Under the pieces are notes generated by a model, which saw only the letters and a list, made by a program, of their open reading frames with translations, did not search any database and had not been told where the DNA came from. Source: Rotaria macrura (Eukaryota > Rotifera > Eurotatoria > Philodinida > Philodinidae). From it: 64,000 nucleotides of DNA. The stretch is from the NCBI GenBank assembly GCA_900239685.1, contig OENT01000236.1, positions 62,001 to 126,000 of the forward strand, written 5' to 3'. Shown piece by piece: positions 53,701 to 64,000 of the stretch; the first letter of the stretch is position 1; every line of letters starts with the position of its first letter. Position numbers and translations under genes: made by a program.

Positions 53701-55508
53701 AGATCTCGGCGACTGAGCACGACTCATAGATATAGATATACGTAGTATTGGTAAAACCAGAAAAAATCTATCTGTGACGATAATAAGTCGTCGTATCTTC
53801 TTGTTCGTCTGTTTGAGTGATCGATTGCTTTTTCATTCTCAATAGCAAGATGTACGATTTTTCTACTGAGTACATGTAAACAGCTCAACTTCTCGAAGGA
53901 CAATGTACTCGTAACAAAATTTATTTCAATGTAGACGATTGAAAAATTTTCAAATGTAGTTTCTGTTAAAAGTATTTTCTTTCTCAACAATAATAATAAT
54001 AAATATCTTTACACATAAACAAACATACTTGTAATGCTTTTTCTCTTTCTTCAGCTAATTCTTGCATGTGTCTTCCAACAATTTGATTATTATTTGAATC
54101 CCATTCACGCTTAAGTTTTTCGAAATTTGTATTTTTTTCTTTTAAATCCTGAAGAATTTCAAATTCAATAATAAAATGAAATTCAATTGAATAAATAAAA
54201 CATACTAATTGTACTAATTCGAGTTCACGTTTTAATTTTTCATAATCACTACTCAATTGATTAAAGTCTGCCTTGAGAATAAAGGGAAAAAAAAAGAAAA
54301 TATTTTAATGACTCTAGAACTTGTATATGTATGTATTTACTGTTTTAAATTGTAAACGTCTAGCAAGATAATTTTTTATTTCATGATCATTAGCTGATGT
54401 AACCAATAGAGATAAATGTGTGAGATGTTTAAATGAACTTATTTCAACGACACGTAAATGTGTTTGATTCGTTAGTTGTTGTTCATCATTTACAAGTTGT
54501 AATTGAAAACGAGAACCACTTAAAAAATAAATATAACACTTTTTTCTTTAGATAGTCATGTTTGCCTTTCGTTACTTTGTCGGTGTTGTTTCATTATGAT
54601 GATCACGCAAACATAATTTTAAATAGTCAATAACATGTTGAGGAAACGCAATAAAGTCAACTAATAAACCTTGTTCTCGTTTTAAACTAAAGTAAATATT
54701 CATATTTAAAAGAAAAATATTAGAATAATCCCTGCGTGATCAAAATATAGAAAAACAATGTAGCATTTGTTGTCAGACGTCAAGATATGGTTTCATTCTA
54801 TCGATTTTTAAACACATATTTTTGTCATGCTTTTCCAAATATATAACTAGAAAGTGCTAGTCAAACATTTCTAATATCAACTATCGACTCACATGTCTGC
54901 TGTATCTGAAAACGATGTACTATCACTGGTTAATTTCAATTTTTTAAGGATTAAAAAAAATCTTTTTGATAGCCTCCGGTTGATGTCTCTTACACTAAAT
55001 GTTATTCTTTAACCAACAAACTTTTAATAATCTCTAGTAATTATGTGTAAGATTCTTAACTTTGAATCTATATTCACGTCAATATTCGTTTTAGTTCATG
55101 TTTCAAAAAATTAATTCTATCACAATAATAATCATAATAATCGTTGTTTTCTTTACTTTTTAAAATCATCAACATTTAAATGAAGTTCATAGAGAAAAAA
55201 TGGATCATCTTCATCGGTCAATTTAAGAATTAATTCCTAAAACAAAATTATTCGATGCAGAAGAAGATTTGTTCGTTTGAGAAATAAAAAAAAGAAGAGA
55301 TTTTACTGTTTGCAGTGAACTTCCTGTTTGAAATTCGACTGTTACATGTACATTTCGACATCTAAAATATAAGAATTTCTCCTTTCGCTTAGGCTAATAA
55401 AACAATATTGCATTACTTTTCATCCGTTTTTACGTTTGATATTATTCTTAAATAAATATTTTTACTAAATAAGGCTGGTTGATTCGATGAAGATACAATT
55501 GTGTCCAT
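47774..55508 (-). CDS. SASS6: Spindle assembly abnormal protein 6 (SAS-6)
   Basis: Fourteen exons, 55508-55417, 55361-55307, 55236-55157, 54686-54576, 54518-54341, 54271-54206, 54148-54029, 52198-52082, 52012-51743, 49600-49436, 49361-49029, 48956-48861, 48278-48121 and 48050-47774, give 705 residues (human 657). SAS-6 dimers assemble into the nine-fold cartwheel that starts centriole and basal-body formation. The N-terminal head carries the PISA-type block (LTDEDDPFFLYEL, QGLLVDFIAFPQ) and SSFKHLTHLSL. A long coiled coil follows from about residue 195 to 470 with the family segments LAEEREKALQ and LKKNEALINYLNHKL. The C-terminal tail is Ser/Thr/Gln-rich and likely disordered. Introns 7 (1,830 nt) and 9 (2,142 nt) are far longer than the rest. 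Ciliated rotifer cells need basal bodies, which fits. Confidence 0.94.
49601..51742 (-). other. Long intron 9 of the SAS-6 gene
   Basis: 2,142 bases between exons ending at 51743 and starting at 49600. AT-rich, with only short open frames (49819-50269 minus) of no recognisable content. Confidence 0.6.
52199..54028 (-). other. Long intron 7 of the SAS-6 gene
   Basis: 1,830 bases. Minus-strand open stretches at 53524-53727 and 53724-53990 are polar and somewhat protein-like (for example SRAQSPRSIRYQNSAITG) but match no family known to me. They may be a decayed insertion. Confidence 0.5.
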
Positions 55509-57637
55509 AATCATAAAAGAAAAAAACTAGTGAAAAGAAAAAACGGCATGAAATCATTTTTTCAAAATACATTCCTATTTGATGAATCATATGAACCAAT
55601 AAAATCCTAAGCGACACTTGACAACCAGTGACATCGTTTTGAAACAAAAGAAAATTTCTTTTTTTAATAATAAGATATTGCGTTGTCGTCAACATCAAGT
55701 GTCAAAGCAGCGCAAAGAAATGAATAGACTTTATTGCATCATTTATTAGTTCTTATCAATACAATGGGAAATCTGTGCTCTTGATGTTTGTCTTCATTAT
55801 TTTAAAGATAAGGATAGATGATCGTAGAATATGCCATTCAATTTATTTAAAAAAATAAAGCAACGTGTGAATTATTTGTATATTTATTCAATGAAACCTC
55901 AATTTTCGATCATACATATTATGGTTATGAATCAAAATACTTCGAAAGTTTGATTCTTTGCAAAACAAAACAATAAACTTTTTCGACTTTGATTCTTTCA
56001 TTAATAGTTGTACTGATCAAAATTCTATTGATTTAAAACTGAAATAAATACAGATAGTTACGAGACGAATGATGATACTTATTCTGAATGATATTCAATG
56101 CAAGTTTTACATGACAATATAAAGTATTGCTTTGAAAATGAAATATATACTGAGAGTGAGGGCATGTCGAACATACGGCAGTTTCTTTTACCTAGATTTT
56201 GTTGTTACAAAAACGAATATCGAAAATAAAAGTACGCAACATTCTTTTGAAGCTGGAGGATTATATTGTACGTAGCTAAGTAGTTACGAACGTAAACAAA
56301 TTGTTTTTTTGAACCCAATCATGATCCATAACGGTGACCGTGACCATGCATGACGGCAGTGAATCTGTCTCTAGTTTTTATCACTGTTTTTGATAAACAA
56401 GATATCGTTGAAAGCAATCTGATAATTCAATATTTACTTTAAGTGTAATATATATGCATAGCAACGAACGAGAATTCATTGAAATTAATTTGATACATGA
56501 TGGTAATATTCACTCAGTCAAGTAGACCATTGTGATCTTCATATCTGGTGTCAAAAAGAAATCTACAATAAAATATAAGATCAAGATATTTCGATGAATG
56601 TAGTCGAACCGAGACAAGTCGAATGATGTAATATTTTTATATGATTCATCACTTGTCGTCAGTAAAATTAGCTGTTAACTTTAGATTCGAATAAATAAAA
56701 GACAGGTTTATTAGTCATAATAAAAATATCAAAGCAGTTAATGACATTATAAAATGTGTCATCGTTATTAAAATTCTGTTGCATTACAGATATTCGTCTG
56801 GTGAATTCGATGACTTTAACAAGTGAAACAGCAAATTTCATAGCCACTAATCATCATCGTTTCGATGTGAAAACTGGACAGCAAATAAAATATTTTTCAA
56901 GGATGCCATTCTAAATGCTGAGACCTATTCAATAGATTGACATTGTGTATGTAAATGACACGTAAACATGCGAACAACAATAAAGAAACACTTTTAAAAT
57001 TCGAACTTGAACCAGAAACATCGACGTTTTATAGAAAAACATTTTTCCGTAAGCGATCATGACGAAGCATATTCGTTCAGAGATGAAAAGGTTAAGCTAA
57101 AAACTAATAAATACGTTTCATGCACAATGATAGAGAAATTCTTTGTGACGTATTAATAATAAAGTTGAATGAAAAAGGACTAAATCCATATCCTACTCCG
57201 AATCTTACCATACTCCCTCAAAATCAATGATAAAGAGTCGAAAACAATGAAGATTATATTAAGAATTATGTCATAGATTAAAGATTGAATCATAGCCTCT
57301 ACAAACAATTACCATGATTTTGATTTTGTTAATCAGACGACGATTTCAAGAAATCTTGATACGAATTTTTTTCTTTTTATTTCCAAGTCTCAAATATGCA
57401 ACAAACACATTTATTTAACCTATTCCGATTAACACAAAAATTCGTATGTTTTTTCATTTTTGACATATCAAAGCAGAAGATCACAAGCGAGACTAAGCAT
57501 AATGGCTATTATATTAATTTGAATAAACACTTGAAGGATCTTGAAAACAAACAATACTCTTTATATTGCGCGTATTGTTTTAACCTTAGTTTTTTAGTAC
57601 AAATCTTATTTAAACTTATAGATTATTTATTTTGTCG
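55509..57637. other. Divergent intergenic region between SAS-6 and an unknown gene
   Basis: About 2.1 kb between two gene starts facing away from each other, so it should hold both promoters. AT-rich; no gene, repeat or defined element recognised. Confidence 0.4.
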
Positions 57638-58944
57638 ATGGTGTCTTGTCATTGTTGTTTAATACCACATCCATTAAGTCTTATTGAACGATTTAATTTA
57701 TCAATTCAAACGATAAAATTAATACATAAGACTTGTTTAATTTTCGAAAATATTCTCCTAGATGAATATGAAAATTTAGAAAGAATATCATCAAATATAA
57801 ATAAATATATTATGCATTATGCAGCAATATCCAATTATATATATTCAACCTTATCACAATTAACAATACAATTAAATAATCGTTTGGAGAAATTGATAAG
57901 ATTTCTAAATAGATCTCAATCTTTAACAACGAAATGTTCAATTTGGTTAAAAACGAATTCATCGAAATCTCGTCATTCTCAATTAAAATCTTATAGAAAA
58001 AAATTCGATTCATTTGAGAAAAATAATTCAGAAACAAATTTTTCAACATTTCAAGCAAATTATCAACAACAATGTTTACAAATGGATTCTATTGAACGTG
58101 AACATTTGAAATTATTTCTTGAAAGTATATTATTATTTTCATTCGAAAATGACGATAAAATTTTAACAACAATAAACATTGATGAAAATATTAACGAATG
58201 GAAAGAGAAACATAAATTTCATTTAACATGGTTACCCAATGAACATCAACAAAACCATAATGATAAACATATCTTCCAATCTTCATCTGATATAGATATT
58301 AAACCAATTGATGACGATCGTTCGAATCATAGTCATGATATGTACGCACATGCAACTAATCTAAGTTGGTCATTTACAATGGCAAACAAACAGGACGAAC
58401 CATCAGTAAGTTAAAACCATTAGACTCAACTATTATATATAGACAGTAAATGAGATTTTATGAAATCATAATCGTACTGAATTGAGTATCAGATTATTAA
58501 AGTCGCCTTGATTTTGCGATCTTATATTTTTTATGTGATACAATTCTCTCATTTCTTGATTAAATAAAGAAAACGTATCTCTGGATTATTCTTGCTTCAT
58601 CAATTGCTTTTATTTGTACTTCAACATTTAGAACATCTGTTATTACTTCAGGGTCCACTAGATATTGTATAGTTTTGTATCTAAATGTCTCGATTGGTTG
58701 GCATAGGGAAAAAAATCCTTTACTTGTCTGTCCGACAACAAAAGCTATTCCTGATACCAAAGAAAAAGAATAGCTATAACAAGCTGCATTCTCCATTTAT
58801 TTTCAGATGTTATCATCTATACATCAATCAATTGAAAACAGCAAAGTTTCTCAATCAGAAATTAATACAAACAAATCTCCGTCGAGAAATCGTGTTCGAC
58901 TTGCCATTGAAGCCATAGAACGAAATACAAAATATATTCCATGA
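57638..58944 (+). CDS. Unrecognised helical (possibly BAR-like) protein
   Basis: Exons 57638-58405 and 58807-58944 join in phase 0 to 301 residues. The start is the ATG at 57638 (MVSCHCCLIP). Residues 10-100 are strongly helical with heptad-like hydrophobics (SLIERFNLSIQTIKLIHKTC, LSQLTIQLNNRLEKLIRFL). A second helical block lies at about 135-185 (QMDSIEREHLKLFLESILLF). The rest is polar, with His/Asp-rich stretches and a basic C-terminus ending RVRLAIEAIERNTKYIP. The layout, two long helices with a basic surface, recalls BAR/F-BAR-type membrane-bending domains, but I see no diagnostic motif, so this is only a suggestion. Donor GTAAGT and acceptor TTTTCAG support the splice. Function unknown. 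Confidence 0.6.
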
Positions 58945-59752
58945 GAGAGGAAGTCATAAATCTTTTATTAGTTGTATAAAAAAATCGATCTTTCTCATTT
59001 TTCTTTGCTCCCTCTCATACGCTCACGCACGCATACACACACACACACTCAATATCGCTTGATCTTTCATCATCACCATCGTAATTTTCTCTGGACACAA
59101 ACAAAGCCAAAACAAAAAAAAAAAGAAAAACGAAGAACGCATACACACGAATCGGTCAACTGAACAAACAAGAAAGAAGAGAAAAAAAAGAAAAGAAGAA
59201 AAACCAAAACCAAAACATGGACAAAACAGACACAAGTGTTAAGGAACATTTAAGATGGATATTGATTTGAAAAGAAAGAAAGAAAGAAAGAACAGAAAGC
59301 ACACACCGGGAGACTACAATGTATTTTTTTGTTTTCTTGTGTGCGAGTCCAAAATGGGTTGAGCGGTTAAATCCAAAACAAAAAAAAAGACAAAGACAAA
59401 ATTCTTTTATCTCCGGAAGACAAACCAAAGAAAGAAAAAGCAAAAAGAAAGAAAAAATCAAGAGCACCAAACGCACACACACACACACACACAGAATAGG
59501 CTGAGAACAAAAAACAGAGAAAAATTTTTTTTTGGTTTTTTTAAATCGTTACAAAAAAGTATACGATACGAAAAAGAGTGGAACACACACACACACACAC
59601 AAAACGTTTTCTTTTTTTTCTGACATTTTTATTGTTTTTTTTTGTTTTTTTTGGAGGGGAAGGTTCATTTTAACAAAGACAAAGAACACTACAAATAAAT
59701 AAGCAACGAAAGACGAACAACTCGAGAAGATTTAAATCATGTCTTTTTTTTT
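58945..59752. other. Low-complexity convergent 3' region with CA repeats
   Basis: A-rich sequence between the 3' ends of two convergent genes. CA microsatellites occur at about 59034-59048, 59468-59492 and 59587-59602, with many AAAG-type runs. Open frames here are made of simple sequence. Probably 3' UTR of the minus-strand LARP gene in part. Confidence 0.6.
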
Positions 59753-62700
59753 CTATTCGGCATAGTGAACCTGTGATTCGACATTGCCTGTGTTGCCGGT
59801 GAAACGATGCACCGTTTGATTACTATTGTGATAGTTACCACCTCCTCCTCGGGATCGATCAAAAAATCTTCCGCCACCTCGTCCACCGCCACGTGTTTGA
59901 TATGTTGGTGGACCATTTGAACCAGCATTATTATTAACTGTACGACGTCCTCCACGATTTCCGTTTCCACCACCACCGCGATTCAAACTATTACTGGAGC
60001 CCGATCGACGTTCATGCGGATAACGATAACTACCTCCTCCACGACCACCGCGACCGCGTGGATTAGGATACTGTTGATGTGATGGTGATGAAGTATGTTG
60101 CTGTTGCTGTTGCTGTTGAGGATGATCGGATGTCGAACTATTACGGCGAATCGAACTTGAATCAGTTGTTGTTGTTGCTGTTGATGATTGTGAAGTAAGT
60201 GGTTGTTCAGGTTGTGTTGATGGTGATAAATCGGCCGATGATGGTGATAAAGGGCCATTCGTTTCGATATTTACCGATACGGAATCAGTTCTTTGGTTTG
60301 GTGGTATTGGTGATTGAGCACGTGGTGATAATAGATCGGTAGTTTCGTTCGTTGGTGATTTTGTTGATTCTGTATGTTGTTGTTGCTGTTGTTGTTGTGG
60401 AGTTTGTTTAAGTTTAAGCATATCAGCATATGTACGATGAACATTACTGTCGTTAGATGGTTGTTGTTGTTGTTGTTGTTGATTTCTATATGAATAGAAT
60501 ATATTCAGGAGAAGAAAATTAAGTTATTCGTTTTTTTATCTATTGACTTACTTTTGATTTGAGTTGGGCGATTGTGGCGATGATGTTTGATTGTAATATG
60601 TTGCTGATGGAATTTTAGGAATAGTGACTGTTAATGGTGCTGATGAATTTGAATTTATTCGCGTTTGCTGTTGTTGTTGTTGTTGAGATCGTCCTTGTTG
60701 TGCTGTTGATGACGGACGATTGGAATTTTGTATAGGTCGATTTTCACGTGGCATTAATGGACGGATTGATGTTTGCTGCTGATTAGGTTTTTTATTTGAT
60801 TGCTGTTGTTGTTGATTTTCATGAATTTGAGGATGTTGTTGTGTTTCTTGATTAGCTGCTGGTGGTTTTCGTTGTTCTAATGGTTGATAATTTAAATTGG
60901 AATTTTCAATTGTTGTTGACTAAAAATAATTTTTAGTTTTTGATTATCCAAAAAAAAAACTAGAAAAGAACAAAAAATAATTTGTTCGCTTACTGTTGGA
61001 TAAGACGATTGAATTGAAAAATTGCCTAAGTTTTGTGAATCATTAGTTTGGTCTTGAGACGGATTCGTATCCGATAATGGACCTTGTGACTGAGGTACAT
61101 GACTGTTCACATTAGTGTATAAACTAAAAGTAGATTTTGTAAAATTTATTTCGATTTGATGAGCTCTCGCTTTTTTTTCTTCTTACACGTCGCTTGTTGA
61201 TTGATCATGATAATGATCTAGATTTTGATTAGTGGATACATCGAGTGTAGTTGTAGGATATGCTTGAACATGATGTAATGATGTATTTGTTACTGGTTGC
61301 GCTATGGGCTCATTTGAACGAGTAATGACTGCTTCGACACGAGGGACCGGTGAACTACTATCTTCGGAACTAGAAGGAAAAAAACCGATGACATAGTGAC
61401 GATGATATTTCAGATGAAATCTACGAACTGTGGAGTACTGGGTTGACAATAATCAAGTAATTCATTTGAATGCTCATTATTTATTTGAGGTCCTTCATGA
61501 CGAGGATTACGTGTACCTGATGATTTTGTTGCATTACTATCAAATGAAAAGAAACAGACAGAAGCTTATGGTTTTCTTCATAGATCAATTATAGTTTACC
61601 GTGATTTAGATGTTCCTGGATATTCACGTGTCATTCGAGGTTTTGGCTTATTGGCGCCATTATAAGCCTAGAAAAGAGAACATGGAAAACCATCAGACAA
61701 TATATTGAATTTTCCTTGGCGAGCGTAAAGGAAACAAATAATTAAAATACCCGAAGCTTCATGCTAGTACTTTCGACTATTATATCTTAAACTATCTCAA
61801 AGTTTTCAATTCTTAATGTAACTTAGAAAGAGATCCTCGTGCTGAATAATAATTATGTATATAATTCATGCAAATACATATAGTGAAAAAAAAACAAGTA
61901 GAAGAGAGGATCTCTTTAATTCTTTATATTTACTGTTTGATAAATTTTATTCTCAATAAAAAATTCGAGCTGGGCAAAAATTAAAAAAAAAACATGGTTG
62001 GGTAGGCACGCACATCAAAGCATCCACAAAAGAAATAAAGAAAATAATAATAAAACTTTCCCTACTCTGATTAAAGAATTGAGAGGTACAATCTATAAAA
62101 AAAGATGAGTCCCTAATTGTATTCAGTTGATTTTTCTTTATCTCATAACTTCGATTATATACGTGAATATATATATATATATATATTTAGTTATAAAAAC
62201 GAATCTGAAATAATCTAACGTACCATTGTTGGATATGCATCAGCTGTGGGATATCCAGATGGCATATACCATACATTTCCTGTTGGAAAAACAGAGTGCT
62301 GAAAAATAAAAATAAATTTAGTTAGTGATAGATTTGATCTATGATTGTCAATATGTTTTTGTTGGCAATAATTAGTCCTATGAACTTACATTGGTAGTTA
62401 AAAATTGTGGTTGTTGATGAATCGATGTTGCATACGAAGCCATATTTCCTTGTGGCGCAGTTGCTGTAAACGATAATGTTGGTTGTGCGGTTTGTACACT
62501 TGATGGATGTGCTGTTGTCCATGTGGCACGATCAAACGATGCATTAGCACTATAATTTGGATAACTCATACGGAAGTGTTGCTGAAATACTTGTGCTGGC
62601 TCCATGGATGCTTGATGTTGTGTTTGATTTGCTGTAGAAAACTGAGCAGACACATGTTGTGGTGGTGGTAGACTGACCGATGACTGTATTGGATGACGAT

Positions 62701-63829
62701 AGTTGTTTGGTTGCTGTTGAATATTTCCAAGAATTGACGTTTGATTTGGATGAGTACTAGGTGTTGTTTGCATATAAACAGAAGTATGTTGTTGTTGTGG
62801 AATTGGTTGTTGATTAAACTGTTGTTGCTGTTGCTGTGGATGAGTTGAGTACTGAGGTAGTGGCGCTTGTTGTTGTTGTTGTGGAACAAATGTTGAACTT
62901 TGATATGTTTGAATATGTTGTTGTTGCTGTGGCGGTGGTGGTGGTGGACTTGTTGCACCACTGTTACTCGTTGCTATTGGTGGCGATATCGGTGTTGTTG
63001 CATTTGTATTTGGTATCGATGATGGCTTTTGCCATAGACGTGTTTTCATTCGAGCCTTGAAAACATAAAAAGAAATTGAAGTGATTTCATGTATTAATCT
63101 CAATTCATTGAACTTTCTTAACGTACCAAAACTTTTTGACCACGTATTGAAACATTTTCTCGCGTTAGATATAAAAATGCATTTTGTGCATCATCTTCAC
63201 TACTGAACGTCACATACCAACAATCAGAATTACCTGATTCTAAAACTCGTTCACATGCAACGGCTGGTACAGGACATTGCTCATTTAAAAATATATCAGA
63301 TACTTCATTTTCAGTCGCATCGAATGGTACATCACGTAATATAATGATACAACGTTTACGTGTTAGACGATATTTTTTTTCATCAGCTGAACGAACTTTC
63401 TTTTCTTCAGCGTCGACTTCAACAGATGGTAATTCTAAATTTAGAAGAAAATACAATACTTGTTTATTGTGAAGCATGTTATTTTTTTTGGCTTGTCAAA
63501 AAATAGAACCTTTAAGAACATCAATAATTAATTGTAAATCAAGTGTAAGCCGTCTAACAAGTTTAAAGTTTGCTATTATAGCGATGGGTACATAATCATC
63601 TGCATCCATTTGTGATTGTAAATATGCATCATGTATCATATTTTCTCTAGAGAAATAATATTCAAGTTGTTTTTTTAAAGATTGTCGTAATTGTTCTGAT
63701 CCTGGTTGAATTTGATGAGTTTGTTCTTCATCTAAACAATCGATAAATTCAACTTAGAATAACATAAAATAGAATTTTAAAAGATAAACCTGGTCGTTGA
63801 TTAACGACTCGCCGTCGTTCATAGATCAT
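59753..63829 (-). CDS. LARP4: La-related protein 4-like RNA-binding protein
   Basis: Exons 63829-63790, 63731-63510, 63434-63127, 63055-62390, 62298-62224, 61667-61600, 61536-61429, 61369-61187, 61123-60994, 60919-60552 and 60485-59753 give 966 residues. LARP4/4B proteins bind poly(A) and poly(A)-binding protein and stabilise cytoplasmic mRNA. The La motif spans about residues 20-88 ([35 protein letters not shown]) and is followed by an RRM at about 110-190 ([32 protein letters not shown]). This La-plus-RRM pairing and sequence match LARP4. The rest is Gln/Pro/Ser-rich, with several CAG/CAA-encoded glutamine runs, and the C-terminus is an RGG-rich region (about 900-955). Two donors are less usual (GTTCTA after exon 2, GTTCGT after exon 7) but are the only ones keeping frame. 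Confidence 0.88.
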
Positions 63830-64000
63830 CTCTATTGTTGTTATTTCTTATATGCACATAGACAAAAAAAAGCGACTTGCGTCAAGTGAAGGAAGACATG
63901 GTGCCGACGCTATCTCTCTCTCTTTCTCGTGCGCGCGCGCTGTAATGTTCTCTTTCGATTGTTATACGCATATGTACATAGGCACGAGAGAGAAAAAGAA
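63830..64000 (-). promoter_or_regulatory. Upstream region of the LARP4-like gene
   Basis: The sequence immediately 5' of the start codon on the minus strand includes a CT-rich tract and a CG-alternating run (GCGCGCGCGC near 63931-63940), unusual in this AT-rich window. It is probably 5' UTR or promoter. No defined core element identified. Confidence 0.35.

Noticed and set aside
59023-59504. Several frames rich in Phe/Leu or His/Thr
   Set aside because: Translations of CA and A-rich microsatellites in a 3' region.
62566-62961. Gln/His/Asn-rich frames opposite or offset from the LARP exon (also 59983-60258)
   Set aside because: Shadow frames of CAG/CAA repeats inside the LARP4-like coding exons.

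Overview
The window reads as animal nuclear DNA, most likely from a bdelloid rotifer (inference). It is strongly AT-rich, genes have many exons, most introns are 50-80 nt with GT..AG ends, and a divergent F-box family gene and a bacterial/fungal-type copper amine oxidase sit among ordinary animal genes. I rebuilt exon structures by hand from reading frame, splice signals, intron phase and protein-family conservation. Every multi-exon model given below closes in frame.

Layout. 1-2607: no secure gene, one small inverted repeat. 2608-8793: two tandem plus-strand peptidoglycan recognition protein (PGRP) genes, separated by a relic of an F-box gene and a 719-bp Mutator-like DNA element with terminal inverted repeats and a 9-bp target duplication. 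8906-11421 (minus): F-box protein. 12585-14359 (minus): autophagy protease ATG4, 12 exons. 14872-18163 (minus): copper amine oxidase. 18610-19665 (minus): single-exon membrane protein of unknown family. 19666-23589: nothing recognised. 23590-24083 (minus): small secreted eight-cysteine peptide with knottin-like spacing. 24084-29675: sparse, with microsatellites and one doubtful membrane ORF. 29676-31956 (plus): rapsyn. 34065-35030: large imperfect inverted repeat. 35377-41313 (minus): inhibitor-of-apoptosis-like protein with seven BIR-like modules and a C-terminal RING. 43105-45129 (minus): ERK-type MAP kinase with TEY loop. 47774-55508 (minus): centriole protein SAS-6, 14 exons. 57638-58944 (plus): unrecognised helical protein. 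59753-63829 (minus): LARP4-like RNA-binding protein.

The genes do not form one pathway. Themes are innate immunity and stress (PGRP pair, IAP-like protein, ATG4), signalling (ERK, rapsyn) and cell architecture (SAS-6). The items I rate highest are the seven-BIR IAP, the amine oxidase as a horizontal-transfer candidate, the PGRP pair with its mosaic identity and F-box relic, the knottin-like peptide, the Mutator-like element and the near-palindromic repeat.

All calls are by eye. No database search, alignment program or splice predictor was run.
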